Below are positions 1-13,033 of a stretch of 64,000 bases of DNA, piece by piece. Source of the DNA: Dichomitus squalens LYAD-421 SS1 (Eukaryota; Basidiomycota; Agaricomycetes; Polyporales; Polyporaceae). A program made the translations under genes and the position numbers. Where the stretch lies: NCBI RefSeq assembly GCF_000275845.1, contig NW_006766885.1:1440604-1504603 (forward strand). Direction: 5' to 3'. Within the stretch, counting starts at the first letter, position 1. The number at the start of each line of letters is the position of its first letter. The notes below the pieces were generated by a model that was given only the letters and a program-made list of their open reading frames with translations, searched no databases and was not told the DNA's origin.

Positions 1-1121
1 TTCTCCGCATTTCCCTCGTCTCCCATCCTCTTCCGAGCTCTACGTATCCAATCCGCCCATCATTGTACATCATACCTGCCTCACTGCACCGCAGACTGAT
101 AGTCCTGCTTAGATTGTCGAGCCGTCGATACACATGCGCTCTCACGACCTTGCTTCCGCCCCTTGCCCTCCTGACCACTTGTTGCCTTCTGTTTCTTCTA
201 TTAGAGACCGTCCGGCCAGAGACGTTGCCGGCGTCTGTGCGCGCATGTATATCTGTATCTTGTTATAATGCACATTCTCCTATATAATGCACTCACCATT
301 CCGATGTCGTGTCGCAGGCCCGCTTTCTTGCTTCACGTCACCAATGGTACCGGACATGTGGGGTCTAGTACTATCATGTCCCATTATCTGTCTCATCGAT
401 GCCACAGGTCTACTTGGCCTGTACGGCGCATACCTTGTGATGTCTCCTGCTACTTCATTTCTCAGCCTTTGAGTTGCTGCATAATGAATCCACAGTCCCC
501 GCAAGCGGCAAGGCCTAGCATTCACGCACGCGGAGTCACACGATTATGCGGTATAAGGCAAGCTTGCCCGACAGGTTGAGCACTGATGCTAACTATTACG
601 ACGCACAGTGAGGTGTGGGTTACGTGTCGTGATTGGGTGAGAGAACACGAGGCCACGCAGCCCGGATCCCCTCGCTTCCCTCCCCCCTTGAGGTACGTCT
701 GGTCACACCTTCACGGAGCACGAAAGCAGCCTCCGCCGCCCGTGGCTCTCAGCGCAGTGTGCACAGCCCAGGGGATCGTCTGGTGACCTCTTTTGGGTTC
801 TCTCGTGGGATAGAGGTGATGCGTATGACGAATGCGTATAGCAGGGGGAACTTGGGCCCGAGTTTGTATTGAGGACGAATCGCCGCTTCGTCGGGCCGCC
901 CGCGGTTCCATCGACAATGGCCCATAATGGCATTGTTTGCACTGCCCCAGACGCTCTTGTACACAGGCGCGCGAAGCTTCGCGAAGGCGTTGACTGCAAA
1001 GTGATGATAAGTGGTAGAACGCACGTCGTGTGCGCCGCTTGAAAGCCGCGAGGGGCTGAGACGTGTTCTTTGCGCCGACACCGCAGCGCGCCTTCAGACC
1101 TCGTGACGCCCGACTCCATCG
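1..1121. other. No gene assigned at the left edge
   Basis: I see only short open frames of up to about 140 codons on both strands, none with a recognisable domain or a convincing exon chain. The stretch lies downstream of the AFG1-like gene, which reads leftwards and stops at 1122, so its first few hundred bases probably include that gene's 3' untranslated region. A neighbouring gene could have an end here, but nothing in the sequence shows it. Confidence 0.4.
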
Positions 1122-3588
1122 TTAGCGCTGTCCCCTCCGACTCGTCTTATCGCCGCCGCCTTGACTCCTTTCAGGCTCCTCAGCGAAGGCATCTCTATGC
1201 GCCGGCCCTGGTGGCGAAGGAGCCGGTGGGGGGCCATGCAGGGCCGCACCACGGCCCCAATCACCCGCCCGTTTGCCCCAGTCTTCGCGGACGCCCCATA
1301 TGTGGTCTGCGCTCAGACGGGGTGCTGGAGGCCGCTCCGCAGGGAAGGGCGAGGCGGGAGTGGGCGAGGAAAGGGCGGCTTCCTCAGCGAAGTCTGCAAG
1401 GTCCGGAGAAGAGGGGGCGTTGAATTGGGCGCGGGCTGGCTGTGAAGAGGGTGAGGTTGTTATTGACGGTTGCGAGGGGCGCACGGAATCGGAGGTCTCC
1501 CATTTGCGAGAGTCGGGCGGAAGTGGGGTCCATTGTTCATCCTTGGCGTAGCTTTCGCTCGTCATCTCCAGGAGGCGCGAGAGGGCGCGTTTGAAAGCGA
1601 ACTGCTCGTCCTTTCCTGTTGTGTGTGCGGGGATGTAAGGTTAAGCTAGAAGAAAGTGTGTCTTCGAGGAAGGTGTACGGACCGGAGAAGATGGAAAGCG
1701 TGTCTAGTGCAAGCGTCTTCGCTGGGGTGCTTTCGCGAGCCATGTTCGGCGCGTCGTAGGAAGAGACGTTTGGCCGATAGACGTCTTGTGTCTCACCGAC
1801 AGCCTCTGCCATCATCACGTCTACGTCCTCATAAGAGCGGAGGTCCTTTCCCCCCTCACTAGATGGAGCATCCGGGAAGAAGAGCTGTGCGGGAGATGCT
1901 TCCGCAAGGCAGATTATCCGACAGCGGGCCTCATAGAAGGCGTCGATGAGAGATATAAATCGCCGGGCTTGGTTCTTCGCCGAAAGCTTTAGGACTGGGA
2001 TCGACGTGATGACAAATGTGTGGAATTTGGCCGCAAGCGTAATGTAATCGGCAGGTCCAAGAGACTGCAAGCCCCGTTTGATGCAATCAGTATTGCTACA
2101 TAGACAGGATTCAGGTTTTACGGGGACTTACCTCGTCGCAGAGCTGAGAGAACTTGAACTGACACACGCCGTTCGCCGACCACGGCACGCGGATACCGCG
2201 TCCGAATACGACAATCTCGGCAGAGGATGCTTCTGTGCGAGATGCTTGAACTCAAACTTATCTCTTCAATCCGAACGCCCGGATCCTGCGCAGTACATAC
2301 CTTCGAGTCCAGTCTGGCTATCGTTTCCGGTGACTTCTGCGATCTCTGCTTCGAATTCGCGCTGCTGGTCGAAGGTGTACCAGGTGTTCTTGCCCTCATT
2401 GCCTCTCACGGCCCGCCAGTCGCGGTCTGAGCGCATTGACACCACAGGGCATCGCGCTTTCAGCGCTTCCACGAACGGCTCGAGTCGTTCGCGCTGGACA
2501 CCGTTCTTGTACAAATCGTCAGGAACCTTGTTGGAACTGCCGACGATGATGCCGCCCATGCGCCAGAACCAGGAGAGCACGTCCGCGAGCAGCGTGGCGC
2601 TGGAGACATCGAGAAGCTGGATCTCGTCAAAGACTAGAAGCCAGTGCCGCAGGATGAGCCGCTGAGCTACCACGTAAGCGATGCTCGGCTCGAGCGGCGT
2701 GCGGGAGAGCGAGAAGCTCATGTTCGATTTCCGGGTCCAGCGAACGGGCAGCGAGCCGGATTTGAGGAGCTGCCGCCAACGCTCGCGCATGAGCTTGTTC
2801 CATGGGCGAGACGGCTCCTCGGCTGCTGCAGGGCTCTCAGGATTCGGGTGGATAGCCGCCATCCGCCGACGAGTCTCCTCCCAGACGGCCCGGTATATCT
2901 CGAGCACGAGCTCGTTGTAATGCTTGCGTGTCTTGTACGGAGTAGGAAGAGTAGAGAACCAGAGGTCGATGAGAAAACTCTTGCCAGAACCGGGCGGGCC
3001 GGTGATCGTGAGGCCCTTTCAAGCATCAGTTGCGTATCACACAAGTGGAGGATGACGATAGTGTGATATGACTGTACCTTGGGAGTAGTCAGTGCTTCGA
3101 TCTCTTCTGCGTGTGTTCGGATGCGGACGAGACCTCGTGCTGACGCGGATTTGTCCGAGAGAGGATCGCTAGCTGCCCACCAAGGAGTCAAAGGCTCGCC
3201 TGACGATGGCTGCGCTGATCCAGGAATGACAGAGTGCGTTTGATTCAGGTACCTGGACTGTAGTGCGGGAGGAGCATAACCATCTAGTTCTCTGTGCAGT
3301 CTCCTTAGCTACATGATTAGGTCAGCCACTGAACGCTCTGAAGTAGCAACAAGCCATCACCTGCATGATGACTCGAATCTGTTCCTCGTCTTCTTTGATT
3401 CGACCTAGGGCGACAAGACCCCGGTAGCGTTCGAGCAAATCAACCTGTACAGGGAGCTTCGTGGTATAGGTGTGGACACCGGAGATCACGGAACCTCCTA
3501 TCCGCGATGCCGTGACCCTACGGATGAGCCGTAGTCGCATGTTGGTCGAGAGTATGAGACGGAAGGGGGCCGGACACAAGTCAACCAT
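1122..3588 (-). CDS. AFG1: AFG1/LACE1-type mitochondrial AAA ATPase
   Basis: Members of this P-loop ATPase family sit at the mitochondrial inner membrane and help degrade or remove misassembled respiratory subunits. The spliced reading frame gives the family order: a basic N-terminus (Met at 3588, alternative Met at about 3543) fitting a mitochondrial presequence, then KLPVQVDLLERYRGLV, the P-loop GPPGSGKS, the Walker B stretch VFDEIQLLDVSSA, the sensor region IIVGSSNKVPDDLYKNG, then LGPADYITLA and ARRFISLIDAFYEAR. The last conserved motif, DEQFAFKRALSRLLEM, follows a 67-base intron (1616-1682). At least five introns are needed; one lies just before the P-loop exon (about 3014-3079). The P-loop reads GPPGSGKS rather than the usual GxxGTGKT but is intact. 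A low-complexity Ser/Pro/Ala-rich tail of about 120 residues after the last motif is unusual, and its exact end is uncertain. It is transcribed divergently from SEY1. Confidence 0.93.
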
Positions 3589-4102
3589 GTCTAGTGCACA
3601 TCGACTGCTATACTAAGGCGTTTTGAGTCATTTGTTAAGCATGGGATCACGACGATGCTTGTGCGGCGCTGCGTTGTGTTCTAATTCCTTTCGCAATTGC
3701 AGCGAACCTATGGAGTCTTTCAGCACTATGACGGAGTGATGGGCGGTACCCGCGGCTCACCAGACAAGTCCGATCGAGATTCTTGAGGTGCACTTGTGTT
3801 TTCAACTAGTATGCAGAAGTGTCCTTGTTGTGAGCTGCACAGGAGATAAAAACCCTCTTCTACAGCGCTCGACCTGAACGCTCTGCAAAGCAGAGGTTTC
3901 GCGTGCCCAACAGCCTGGTCGGAGTAGTCCTCGCCGAGGGCCATCTTTCCTTTTTGGGGACAGGGATAATTGCCAGCGGTGCATCACGTGAAGAGATCCA
4001 TACCGCGGAGTGCAGGAGTGTGCCAGTTGCACACCTGTTCAACGACCCCTCATACCCCCCCTCCCTTCCGCTCGTTTGTATACTCTACCAGACGACACCA
4101 GT
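3589..4102. promoter_or_regulatory. Divergent intergenic region between AFG1-like gene and SEY1
   Basis: This 514-base region separates two genes whose start codons face away from each other, so it must hold both promoters. A pyrimidine-rich stretch just before the SEY1 start (about 4046-4075) is typical of fungal promoters. I see no clear TATA box for either gene. Confidence 0.5.
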
Positions 4103-7100
4103 ATGGCTACAGCCGGCATACCGCCTACGACGCTCTCGCCCACCAAGGCCGACGGCTTCATCTCCGCAGGACGGAACGCACCAGCCACGAATGGTCACTA
4201 CCGGAATGGTTCCGCAACCACCTCGGATGCCAGCTCGGAGCGCATACAAATTATCAACGATGAGAAGCAGTTCAAGTGCGTTGATGCTGCGCAAATGTGC
4301 TACATCTCCGAAAGCTAAAATGGCAATTGTGCTAGCCCGGAGTTGACGAAGCAGATAGAGAAGTGGGGCCTGCTCAGTGCGGGCTTTGACTACAACCTAG
4401 TAGCAGTCTTCGGTTCACAGTCTACCGGGAAAAGTGCGTATCTAACTTTATCTTGATCTGGCGACTCGTCGAACTCGTGTGGCCAGGTACATTGCTCAAT
4501 CGACTATTCGGAACAAACTTCGATGTCATGGACGAAACGCGACGACAGCAGACGACTAAGGGTGAGTACAGCTTGGAAGGCCTGAACACATCCCCCGCGT
4601 CCCATCCCCTTGACGCATAGACCCGGCTCTGTGCGGTGTGACTCAAAGCTAGCGTGCTCCGAGCCACATCCGCGTGTCCGAACGTGGCAATTGCCCGCAG
4701 GTCTGCTTTTCGACTGGCTTCTGCTGGACATGGCTATATGTAGATTTTCTCCTCTGCGTATTGCATGTATTGAATTGCAGATCTATTGGTGCTGCGATAC
4801 AGTTGCTTGCCCCAACATCCATGTGTCTATGCGCACCAAGGTCTAAAATGACGATGTATGAGTGCTGATCATGCCGACTTAGGTATTTGGATGTGCAAAG
4901 CTAAGGGGGCGAACGTCTTGGTGATGGATGTAGAAGGGACGGATGGACGAGAGCGTGGAGAGGACCAGGTTGGTGTATATTCGTATAGTCTTTTAAGCTT
5001 TTCTGACAGAATTATAGGACTTCGAGCGCAAATCTGCTCTCTTCTCCTTGGCCTCCTCTGAGGTACTCATAGTCAACTTGTGGGAACATCAAGTCGGTCT
5101 GTATCAGGGTGCGAATATGGGTTTGTTGAAGACCGTTTTCGAAGTCAACCTCGGTCTTTTCGGAAAGAAGACACCTGACGGGTAGGACTCCTTCTCATAT
5201 TCAAGAGTGCAACCAATCTCACCCCGCTGAAGTCGTAACCAACGGACGCTCCTGCTGTTCGTCATTCGGGACCACATCGGGACCACGCCTCTGGCCAACC
5301 TCCAAGCTACATTGACGCAAGACATGCAGAAGATTTGGGACTCGTTGTCGAAGCCGCCAGAGCTCAAGGACAGGCAGTTGTCCGACTACTTTGACCTGTC
5401 GTTCTTCGCCCTTCCTCACAAGGTCCTCGTCCCTGACAAGTTCGAGGCTGAAGTCCAAGAGCTCAAGAAGCGCTTCACGGAAAAACCGAGAGAGGACTAC
5501 GTGTTCTCTCCGGCTTACCATAAACGCATCCCAGCTGACGGCGTAGCGTTCTACATGGAGGGCATATGGGTTGGTGCTCTCGCTGAAGTCTTGACCTGGC
5601 TACAGGTTTCTAACGCGCTCGCAGGAACAAGTCCAAACCAACAAAGATCTGGATTTGCCTACCCAGCAGGAACTTCTTGCACAATTCCGCTGTGACGAGA
5701 TCTCAAGTGCAGCGTTGGCTGAGTTCAACGAACAGTCTAAGTCTCAGAAGAGGCCGATCGAATCCGGCAAGGTCGTGGAGGGTCTGGGCAAAATGATGCG
5801 TGCTTGGCGCAGTCAAGCCTTGGGTGTGTATCACGTTCATTAGTTATGGACTGCTGGCTAACGTCTGTGTAAGAGCGCTACGACAGGGACGCATCCCGCT
5901 ACCACCAAGGCGTTTATAAGCGCAAGCGCGTCGACCTCATTGGCGTCATCGACTCGACGCTCTCCGCTCTATTCCTCGGTCAGCTCAAGAACCTCCACAA
6001 GAGCAGTCTCGCATCATACAAGAAGGAGATGCTCGATGGCATGCGTGGCGAAGGCTATAACTTCGCGGATGTCGTTGCGTCTGCCCGCGCACGTCTCGAG
6101 AAGCGCTTCCTCCAAGGCGCACAAGAAGCGCTTGTCGAAGGCACGGATTGGTCTTATGAAGAAGAGCTTGGTCTGCTTCGCGAAGAGGCCCGTATTGTCG
6201 CCGATCAGTGCAGGAAGGACGAGACCAAGAAGATGGTCAATGTTATCGAGGTTCGTGCGCTCTGCTACGTGGGTTGTCGTTATGACTAACGCTGCTTCTC
6301 CCAGCGTAACTTCAAGAAGCAGATCTCGGAGCCCGTCGATGTGTACCTCAACCAGCCGTCACCTGACATGTGGGACAAGGTTCTGAAAGTGTTTCGGGAG
6401 ACACTTGACAAAGCCGAGTCGTCGTATCTGACCAAGGCGAAGAGTGAGCGACGCAGTCACAGTCCGCTTGCCCATGTTGTTCATGGCTTATAACCCAGGT
6501 TTCGATTGCACGGATGAGGAGAACGCGACGGCACTGACCACCTTGCGCAAGCGTGCTTGGCTGGCACTCCGTGCGAAGATCGACGAGCAGACTGCTGACA
6601 CCATCTTCCTGGGCAAGCTCCGGAATTACTTCGAGGAACGTTTCCGTTACGACGAGAGTGGCACGCCCCGCGTCTGGAAGCCCGACGATGATATTGACAC
6701 GGCGTTCAGGAAAGCGAAGGAGCAGGTGAGTCTTCCTACAACGATGTCGTTGGGTTGTACTGTTTACATATGAACGCACCCCTAGACTCTTGAGCTTGTC
6801 CCGCTCTACTGGAAGATCAAGCCCCTCGATCTCTCGCTGGAGTTTACGCTGCCATCCGAGACCTCAGATTCACTGACGAGCACAGAAGAGTTCGACTTCC
6901 CGTCAACGCTCGTCGTGTTCTCCGAGACGAAGGCCCTTGACCTCACCAATCGTTTCCGCAAGGACGCCGACGCGTACTACGTCGAGGCGAAGCGGAGCAT
7001 GGTCTCGAGCGTGGCGCAGATCCCGTACTGGATGTACGGCGTGCTCGTCGTGCTCGGCTGGAACGAGGCAATGGTTGTGCTCTTCAACCCACTGTACTTC

Positions 7101-7448
7101 ACGATGCTATTAATCTTGCTGGTCTCGGCGTACGTCTTGTTACTAACCTCATGGTTCAGCTTGACTGACGTCCTTGCGATAGATATGTCATTGTGCAGCT
7201 CGGAATGACCGGCCCTGTTCTGCAAATTCTCAAGTCTCTCTTCAGCGAGGTACGTACGACTGTCTCACATTGCTATCCTACGGCTGCTGACACTGCTACA
7301 GACCCACCGCCAAGTCGAAGGGCGTCTTCGCGACCACTTCTCGCAGCCACAGCTCGCTCAGCCTGTGCGCGCGTCGCGTTCACGTAGTGGTACCTCCAAT
7401 GACGAGCCCGAGAGGGATGTCAGGCGGCGGAATGTCGAGCCGTACTGA
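4103..7448 (+). CDS. SEY1: SEY1, dynamin-like GTPase for ER membrane fusion
   Basis: Sey1p/RHD3/atlastin-type GTPases fuse endoplasmic reticulum tubules. Spliced exons give a full-length protein of roughly 780 residues. The P-loop is [12 protein letters not shown], interrupted by an intron after GKS. The switch region [11 protein letters not shown], the G3 motif [14 protein letters not shown] and the G4-like [11 protein letters not shown] follow in order. A long helical bundle comes next, then two closely spaced membrane segments ([14 protein letters not shown] and [22 protein letters not shown]), and a basic, Ser/Arg-rich cytosolic tail ending RRRNVEPY. The start ATG at 4103 opens a short polar leader before the GTPase domain. 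About nine short introns interrupt the gene, among them one after EKQF and others inside the GTPase domain. All key GTPase motifs are intact. Neighbours are AFG1 (divergent) and the dehydrogenase (convergent). Confidence 0.96.
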
Positions 7449-7879
7449 GCTTGAGGTTGTAGCTACGACACAAGTAAGATCTTACATGATACTCGGCGGA
7501 TGGACTTAATCAAATGTCTTGGATCCCAAACTTTACGTCACCCACGTACCCCCCTGGTGTAATTATTGGCTCGGATGAATATGATAATGAAGGCTTATCT
7601 CCATCTTTATATCAAATGTGATGCGCATGACGTGGTTAGAGCTCGGTTATCACCATACATACATCGTGGTTGTTCCGAATGTGTGCGCATTGATTACTGA
7701 GGAACCTCCACCTCTCGTTTGAATCCAAGGCAACCTTCGGAGCTTCCGCGGTATGGCTCCATATGGCCAGCTGTTAACCACACTCATGTCATTCTGCATT
7801 GGTGAACATCGTTAACACGGGAGGATTACTGTCCATGAGTGAGAGCGTTCGAGTGTCCATTGCTAGCATACATCTATGT
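7449..7879. other. Convergent 3' region between SEY1 and the dehydrogenase
   Basis: The two flanking genes end towards each other here. The stretch is AT-richer than the genes and shows no conserved reading frame, consistent with two 3' untranslated regions and terminators. Confidence 0.5.
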
Positions 7880-8850
7880 CTACCAGGGCACCCGTGCACC
7901 GTCGTACTGGACGAATGTGCCGCTATCTTCGTTTTTCAGCTTGCTCAAGACGTCTATGATACCAGGAATGACATCGTCGAGCTCGAGGGGCGCCTCAGAT
8001 CCGCCGAGATCTTTAAGACAAGTGGAGCAGCGTCAGCTTCGTCGTGAAAGACACTGGCAAATGTACCTACCGGTCTTCACCCAGCCAGGGTTCAAGGTGA
8101 CGACCGTTAGGTCCGGCCGCTCGACCTTCATTTTGTACGTCTGTCCAGTTCCGCTCTTGTCAGCATCCCCATCGTTTCAAGAGGCTTGGAATAAACGAGA
8201 CTCACAAGCATGTTCAGAGCCGTCTTCGTGATCGAGTACGACGAGTAGCGCTTGTCGAATCCGATGCCGATGCTTCCCAGAGAGCTTGAGACGTTCACGA
8301 TCAGCTTGCGCCGGCTCTTCTCGACGAGCGGGAGGAACGTCTGCGCGACGATCGTCGGCCCGACAACGTTCGTCACGAACTGCGGCACCATGACAGCCGG
8401 GTCGAGCGTGAACGGCGCATCGTTCGCCAGTAGCTGTGTCGAATGATATTGTTGTGAGTCAGTTTGGGGAATGAGCGGGCAGCGGGGAAGCGAAGGGGAC
8501 GTACGATGCCGGCGTTGTTGATGAGCACGTCGAGACCCTTCTCGCCGACTGTTTGTGCGACTGGTTCGTACGCGGCGCGGATGGAAGCCGCGTCGTCGAC
8601 GTCGATCTTGACAATGTGTAACTGACCCTTTGTTGCAGGATCGTCCTTGAGTGCCTGTAGTGCGGTGGCCTTGTCAGGATTGCGACCTGCAGCAACGACG
8701 AGATTAGTGGGATCCCGGAGAAGACGGGCAGCGAGCGCAAGGCCGATGCCGCGGGAGGCTCTGCGAGTACACGAGTAAGTCGAACAGGTTGGGGTGAAAA
8801 CAGGAGACACATACTCACCCAGTTATGAGATAGGTGGTAGTAGAAGACAT
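7880..8850 (-). CDS. Short-chain dehydrogenase/reductase (C-factor/sniffer-like)
   Basis: An NAD(P)-dependent oxidoreductase of the classical SDR type. Translation starts at 8850 (MSSTTTYLITG). A first intron splits the cofactor motif so that the joined text reads TGASRGIG, the TGxxxGxG nucleotide-binding loop. The rest follows the family: DVLINNAGI (NNAG motif), NVSSSLGSIG carrying the catalytic Ser region, and YSITK giving the Tyr-x3-Lys catalytic pair. After the last introns comes LNPGWVKTDLGG, and the C-terminus GTFVQYDGARVPW is typical of fungal C-signal-like or carbonyl-reductase-like SDRs. The protein is about 250 residues, a complete single domain with no membrane or targeting segment. 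Substrate cannot be told from sequence. A TATA-like box lies about 90 bases upstream. Confidence 0.93.
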
Positions 8851-8940
8851 TGTAGACAAGCTTGGTCAGTCACTGATTCGAAGCTATAGAGAATCGACTC
8901 GAGAACGCAATCTGATGATATTGCCGCGAGCATGAACGCC

Positions 8941-8948
8941 CTTTTATA
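8941..8948 (-). promoter_or_regulatory. TATA box of the short-chain dehydrogenase gene
   Basis: On the minus strand the site reads TATAAAAG, a near-consensus TATA element, about 90 bases before the start codon at 8850. The distance suits a fungal Pol II promoter. Expression has not been shown. Confidence 0.6.
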
Positions 8949-10171
8949 CATGTCGCGAGACCATGTAGCGTGAATGAGCCACCTGCCGGTCCTCTTACCG
9001 CGAGCGTGCGGCTGACTGATGGTGACCCGATCGGAGGCTGCAGAATCAAGGCTCTCTCAGTCTGGCGTGGCTATAGCTGGGCTGAGTAAGGGTGATGGTC
9101 TCCTCCTATCGCAACATCAGTGTCATCCCTACCCCATTCTCGCACTCAAAAGCAAAGATGTCAAGCCATATGGGTGAGACATGAGACGACTTCGAGAGCA
9201 AGAACGGGGGATGAAGACAGAACGGCTCCAATGAGCATATACCGTTACGGCGTCCGCTGCGAATAGAGGAAAACATGCAAACACTCGATGAAAACACTTG
9301 GACTTACCTTCGGTCGTCATTACCACTTAGGCTTCGATATCTGAAGGTACAATCGCAACACCGTAGCATGGACTCATAGAGTCTCTGATTCATCCGGCAC
9401 GAATATGGGGTGCTTTGATTGGAGGAACGAGAGGGGGCGGTGGCTGTGTCGACCGCAGAGCTTCAAGAGAGCCTGGAAGAGAGAGCTTATTAGTCAGGGG
9501 ACGATGACTAGTGTTTGTACTTTCTGCGAGGTCGTTCGTTGGCGACCCACCCATTTCTCCGATGCGATTCATCGTGTCTTTCGCATGCCAAGGCGACTGG
9601 AACAGGCGGAGCCCTGATTGCAGCGAACCCATATGTCAACGCCGCCTTGGTAAGTAGGCCAGCAGGCGGGATATCTCTGCTGAGAGGCCCCGTGATCTTT
9701 CGGTTGCTCTGATATAGCTGCTCAGAATGTATAACAATGACGCCAAAGCCTGGGATTGTTGGTGCATGTAGATTGGGATATGGGGCCGGTAGATATGGTA
9801 TTGGCTACCAATCGTTCCCAACGAATGCGGATTTTGAGAGGCTACAAATAGGATAACTGACGCGCCATTCAACAACGAGAGTGTTCATTAGAAGCTTTTT
9901 GGCTTCTGATATTGTATAAGCGACACCAATTAATCGCGTCATCTAAAACAGGACGGAGCGGGGGTGGAGAGCAGAGAGGTTGACTAACGGTCACTACTTA
10001 ACCGTGTGCCAGTGCATCGCCGACTCGAGGTCCTATTAGCGCCCGACCACCAGCTAAATCGGGAAGAGGATCTCGATCGGCAACGGCGAAGAATTGCAGG
10101 TGCAGCTCCGAGTCTCGCCAGGCCAGTACCATAGGTTGAGTCTCAGATTACTTGCTTTGCTTGTTGGACGA
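8949..10171. other. Divergent intergenic region, SDR gene to UTP25
   Basis: Between the dehydrogenase (leftward) and UTP25 (rightward) there are about 1.2 kb. Short frames occur on both strands, but none shows a domain or a plausible exon chain. The open frame of UTP25 extends upstream to 10094, so an earlier start is possible; otherwise I see nothing here. Confidence 0.45.
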
Positions 10172-12671
10172 ATGGCTATCGACGAATCCAGCTCGACGAC
10201 GACGCGCCTTCTTACACTTCTCAATGTTTCTGCGACGAAGGCCGGCAAGCGCAAGAGGGCATACGAGGAGAGCAAGCCGGCGGAGAAGCTGAACAAGAAA
10301 CGCGTAGTGCATATTACTACGCCGGAAGACAAGAGCGGTAGCTCTGAAGAATCACGTCCATCGGAAGAGAAGGGCAATGATGCAGTGGAACAGCAGGAGG
10401 CTGTGGACAGTGAGGAGCACACAGACGATGATGAGCAAAGTGCGTTGTATGAAGCTGTACATAATTTGCAGTAGGGCTCACACGGTACACGCCTACAATA
10501 GGCATGGACCCTTACGAAGCGCACTTCGGGCTATCCCCGAGCGTGCTCACGGACCGCGCACGCGAGGCAGTGGACCAGAAGTCATGGACAACGAGACGAG
10601 AGAAATGTGGGAAGCTGGGAGGCGTGGCTGAGTCTGTGCCAGAAGGCGCGGACGGCCCCAACGCTGTGAGCGTGAAGCACAAGGTACGTGCGCACCCGCT
10701 TTCTAGTGAAGAATGTGCAGGGATGGATCCGTCCTATAGATTCTCGACAGGTTAAAGGAACCGCTCCAGGCACGACAGGCAAAATTACCAAGAGGTGCGC
10801 ATGCTCATTGTTGTCTGCGGGAGCTGGGATGGCGCGCTGAAAATCTGTCCAACAGAGGTGGTCGAGCTTCAGAACGAGCTATTAAACACGCTTTCTTCCT
10901 ACCGCGATCTGTATGTCACGCGAACAGCCCCGGAGACGCAGTCGAGTTTCCGAGAGGCTTTGACTCTACACGCGTTGAATCACATCACCAAGTATGTCCT
11001 CTCCCCGTCTTACCTATGATTCGCTTGACAACAATATGTGCAGAAAACGTCGCCGTGTCCTCAAAAACAACGAGCGCATCTCGCACGCGACAAAAGCTGG
11101 CAATGAGCCACCAGAAGATGTCCAAGACCAGGGCTTCACGCGCCCTTCTGTCCTCATCCTTCTCCCCTTCCGCTCCTTCGCGCTCCGCTGGGTGTCCGCG
11201 CTTACCGCACATACCCCCTCACCCCAGTACCAGATTGAGAACAATGCTCGCTTCCAGTCCGAGTACGGGCTGCCTCCCGGCGCAGTGGACAAGCTCGCGA
11301 ACGCGGAGCCCGGGACGTACCCGCCCGACCATGTAGACATGTTCAAGGGGAACGTGGACGATAGCTTTAGGTTGGGAGTGAAAATCACGAAGAAGAGCGT
11401 GAAACTATTCGCGGAGTTCTATGGGTGCGACTTGATCGTGGCTAGTCCCTTGGGGCTCAGGATGTCAATAGAGAAGGAAAAGTGAGTAGTGGCGCGTATA
11501 CCCCGCTCGGGAATTATCTGATTATTGTACAACAGGAGCGCGGATTTCTTATCATCTATCGAGGTACTAATCGTAGATCAATTGGACGCCCTCACGATGC
11601 AGAACTGGGACCACGTACAGGTACGGGGTTCCTGTGGTTTGTCGCAACCGCCACTCATTACGAAGCCCAGTTCGTATTTAGCCACCTGAACCAAATGCCG
11701 AAGGAGTCTCACGACGTGGATTTCTCTCGCATCAAACCATGGTATCTAGATGGACAGTAAGTGGCTAATTCGATGTAGGACCCACGTCCCGGGCTCACGG
11801 CCTGTCCAGCGCGGGGTACTTGCGCCAGACGGTACTTCTATCGGCGTACGAGACGCCGGAGACACGCGCCCTCTTCAACCATTCTACACAGAACGTCGCT
11901 GGAAAGATACGTACGGAGAGACGGTGGACACCTATCGAAGTGCCGGAAGGTATCGACCAGAATTTCGTGCATTTTGACTGCAGCAACCCAAAGGACGAGC
12001 CTGAAAAGCGCTTTCAGTACTTCACGACCCAGGTATGCATAAGTTAGCATGGTGTTGCGCTGTGGGGTAGCTGACGGACGCGATCCCAGATACTTCCAGC
12101 GATCATGAAGTCCGCTGTACAGAGCGCGAACACGGTCATCTTCATCCCGTCTTCGTTCGATTTCATCCGGGTGCAGAACTACTTCCGCAAGATTAACGCG
12201 TCCTTCACCGTGCTCTCCGAGTATTCGTCTAACCAGGACATTTCACGTGCTCGCCAGGCCTTCTTCTCGGGAAAGAAGGCTTTCTTGCTAATTAGCGAGC
12301 GGTTCCACTTCTTCCGCCGGTGCGTTTACTACGTATATGCCGCATGACACTCTGTCCTGACGCCGCGCTGCAGATACAAAATCCGAGGCATCCGCAATCT
12401 TGTATTCTACGGCCCCACGGATCATCCTCAGTTCTACACCGAGTTCCTCTCGTACCCGTTTCTGGATGACGGCGTCGATGTATCGGACGTCACGTCTCGG
12501 GTGCTCTACTCGAAGTACGATTGGTTGAGGCTGGAGAGGATCGCCGGGACAGAGGGGGCCGCAGAGCTCATCAAGAGAGGTGTATGAGTGCTGTATGGGC
12601 TTCATGTTATAGTGTATTTGTCTATCGCAGGAGATACAAGATTTTCAACATCAAGAACACACGGGCTCTGA
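10172..12671 (+). CDS. UTP25: UTP25, small-subunit processome protein
   Basis: Utp25 (digestive-organ expansion factor in animals) is a DEAD-box-like protein of the nucleolar small-subunit processome needed for early pre-rRNA cleavage; the family lacks a normal helicase motif set. The N-terminal exon encodes a charged segment rich in Glu, Ser and Lys. A spliced DPYEAHFG motif, the family's first conserved block, follows. The core shows [98 protein letters not shown] and [19 protein letters not shown], all hallmarks. About nine introns are needed. The ATG at 10172 starts a leader followed by [11 protein letters not shown]; an in-frame ATG at 10094 is possible. The last splice gives a short end RTHGL at 12671 and is the least certain part. 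Confidence 0.9.
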
Positions 12672-13033
12672 GCGCTGCGGCCACCGCAGGCGCGTGAGTA
12701 GAAAAGCTATCACGTGATGGTGGGTCGCGTATCGAGTGGACGCGAGACGCGTCTGATCGGGTTTACGACACGGCTCTCTTGACTGAGTTCCCTCATCTGC
12801 GCTCCCAAGCATACCCGTCGACGGCGAGTGCATCGTGCCACGGGCTCGACGCTGCGCTCTGCCGCCCTCTCAAGCCATCTTGCCTTCGTAGCTGGCTCTT
12901 TGACTTCTTCAGCAGCCACTCGCTGCATTCTGGGTCAGGTCTCTTGCTATCTCTTGCCTTCGCTTGCCCTCTCTCCTGCTGTGCCATAGCTCCGCTTTCC
13001 CTGTGCATGCTACAAGCTTTCTGCTATTCTCAC
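12672..13033. promoter_or_regulatory. Intergenic region upstream of TOP3
   Basis: These 362 bases lie between two genes read in the same direction and should hold the UTP25 terminator and TOP3 promoter. A pyrimidine-rich stretch (about 12940-13000) precedes the TOP3 start. No TATA box is evident. Confidence 0.4.

Noticed and set aside
63..1119. Several open frames of 60-140 codons on both strands at the left edge
   Set aside because: They overlap each other, lack domains, show no splice logic and are rich in rare-looking low-complexity text.
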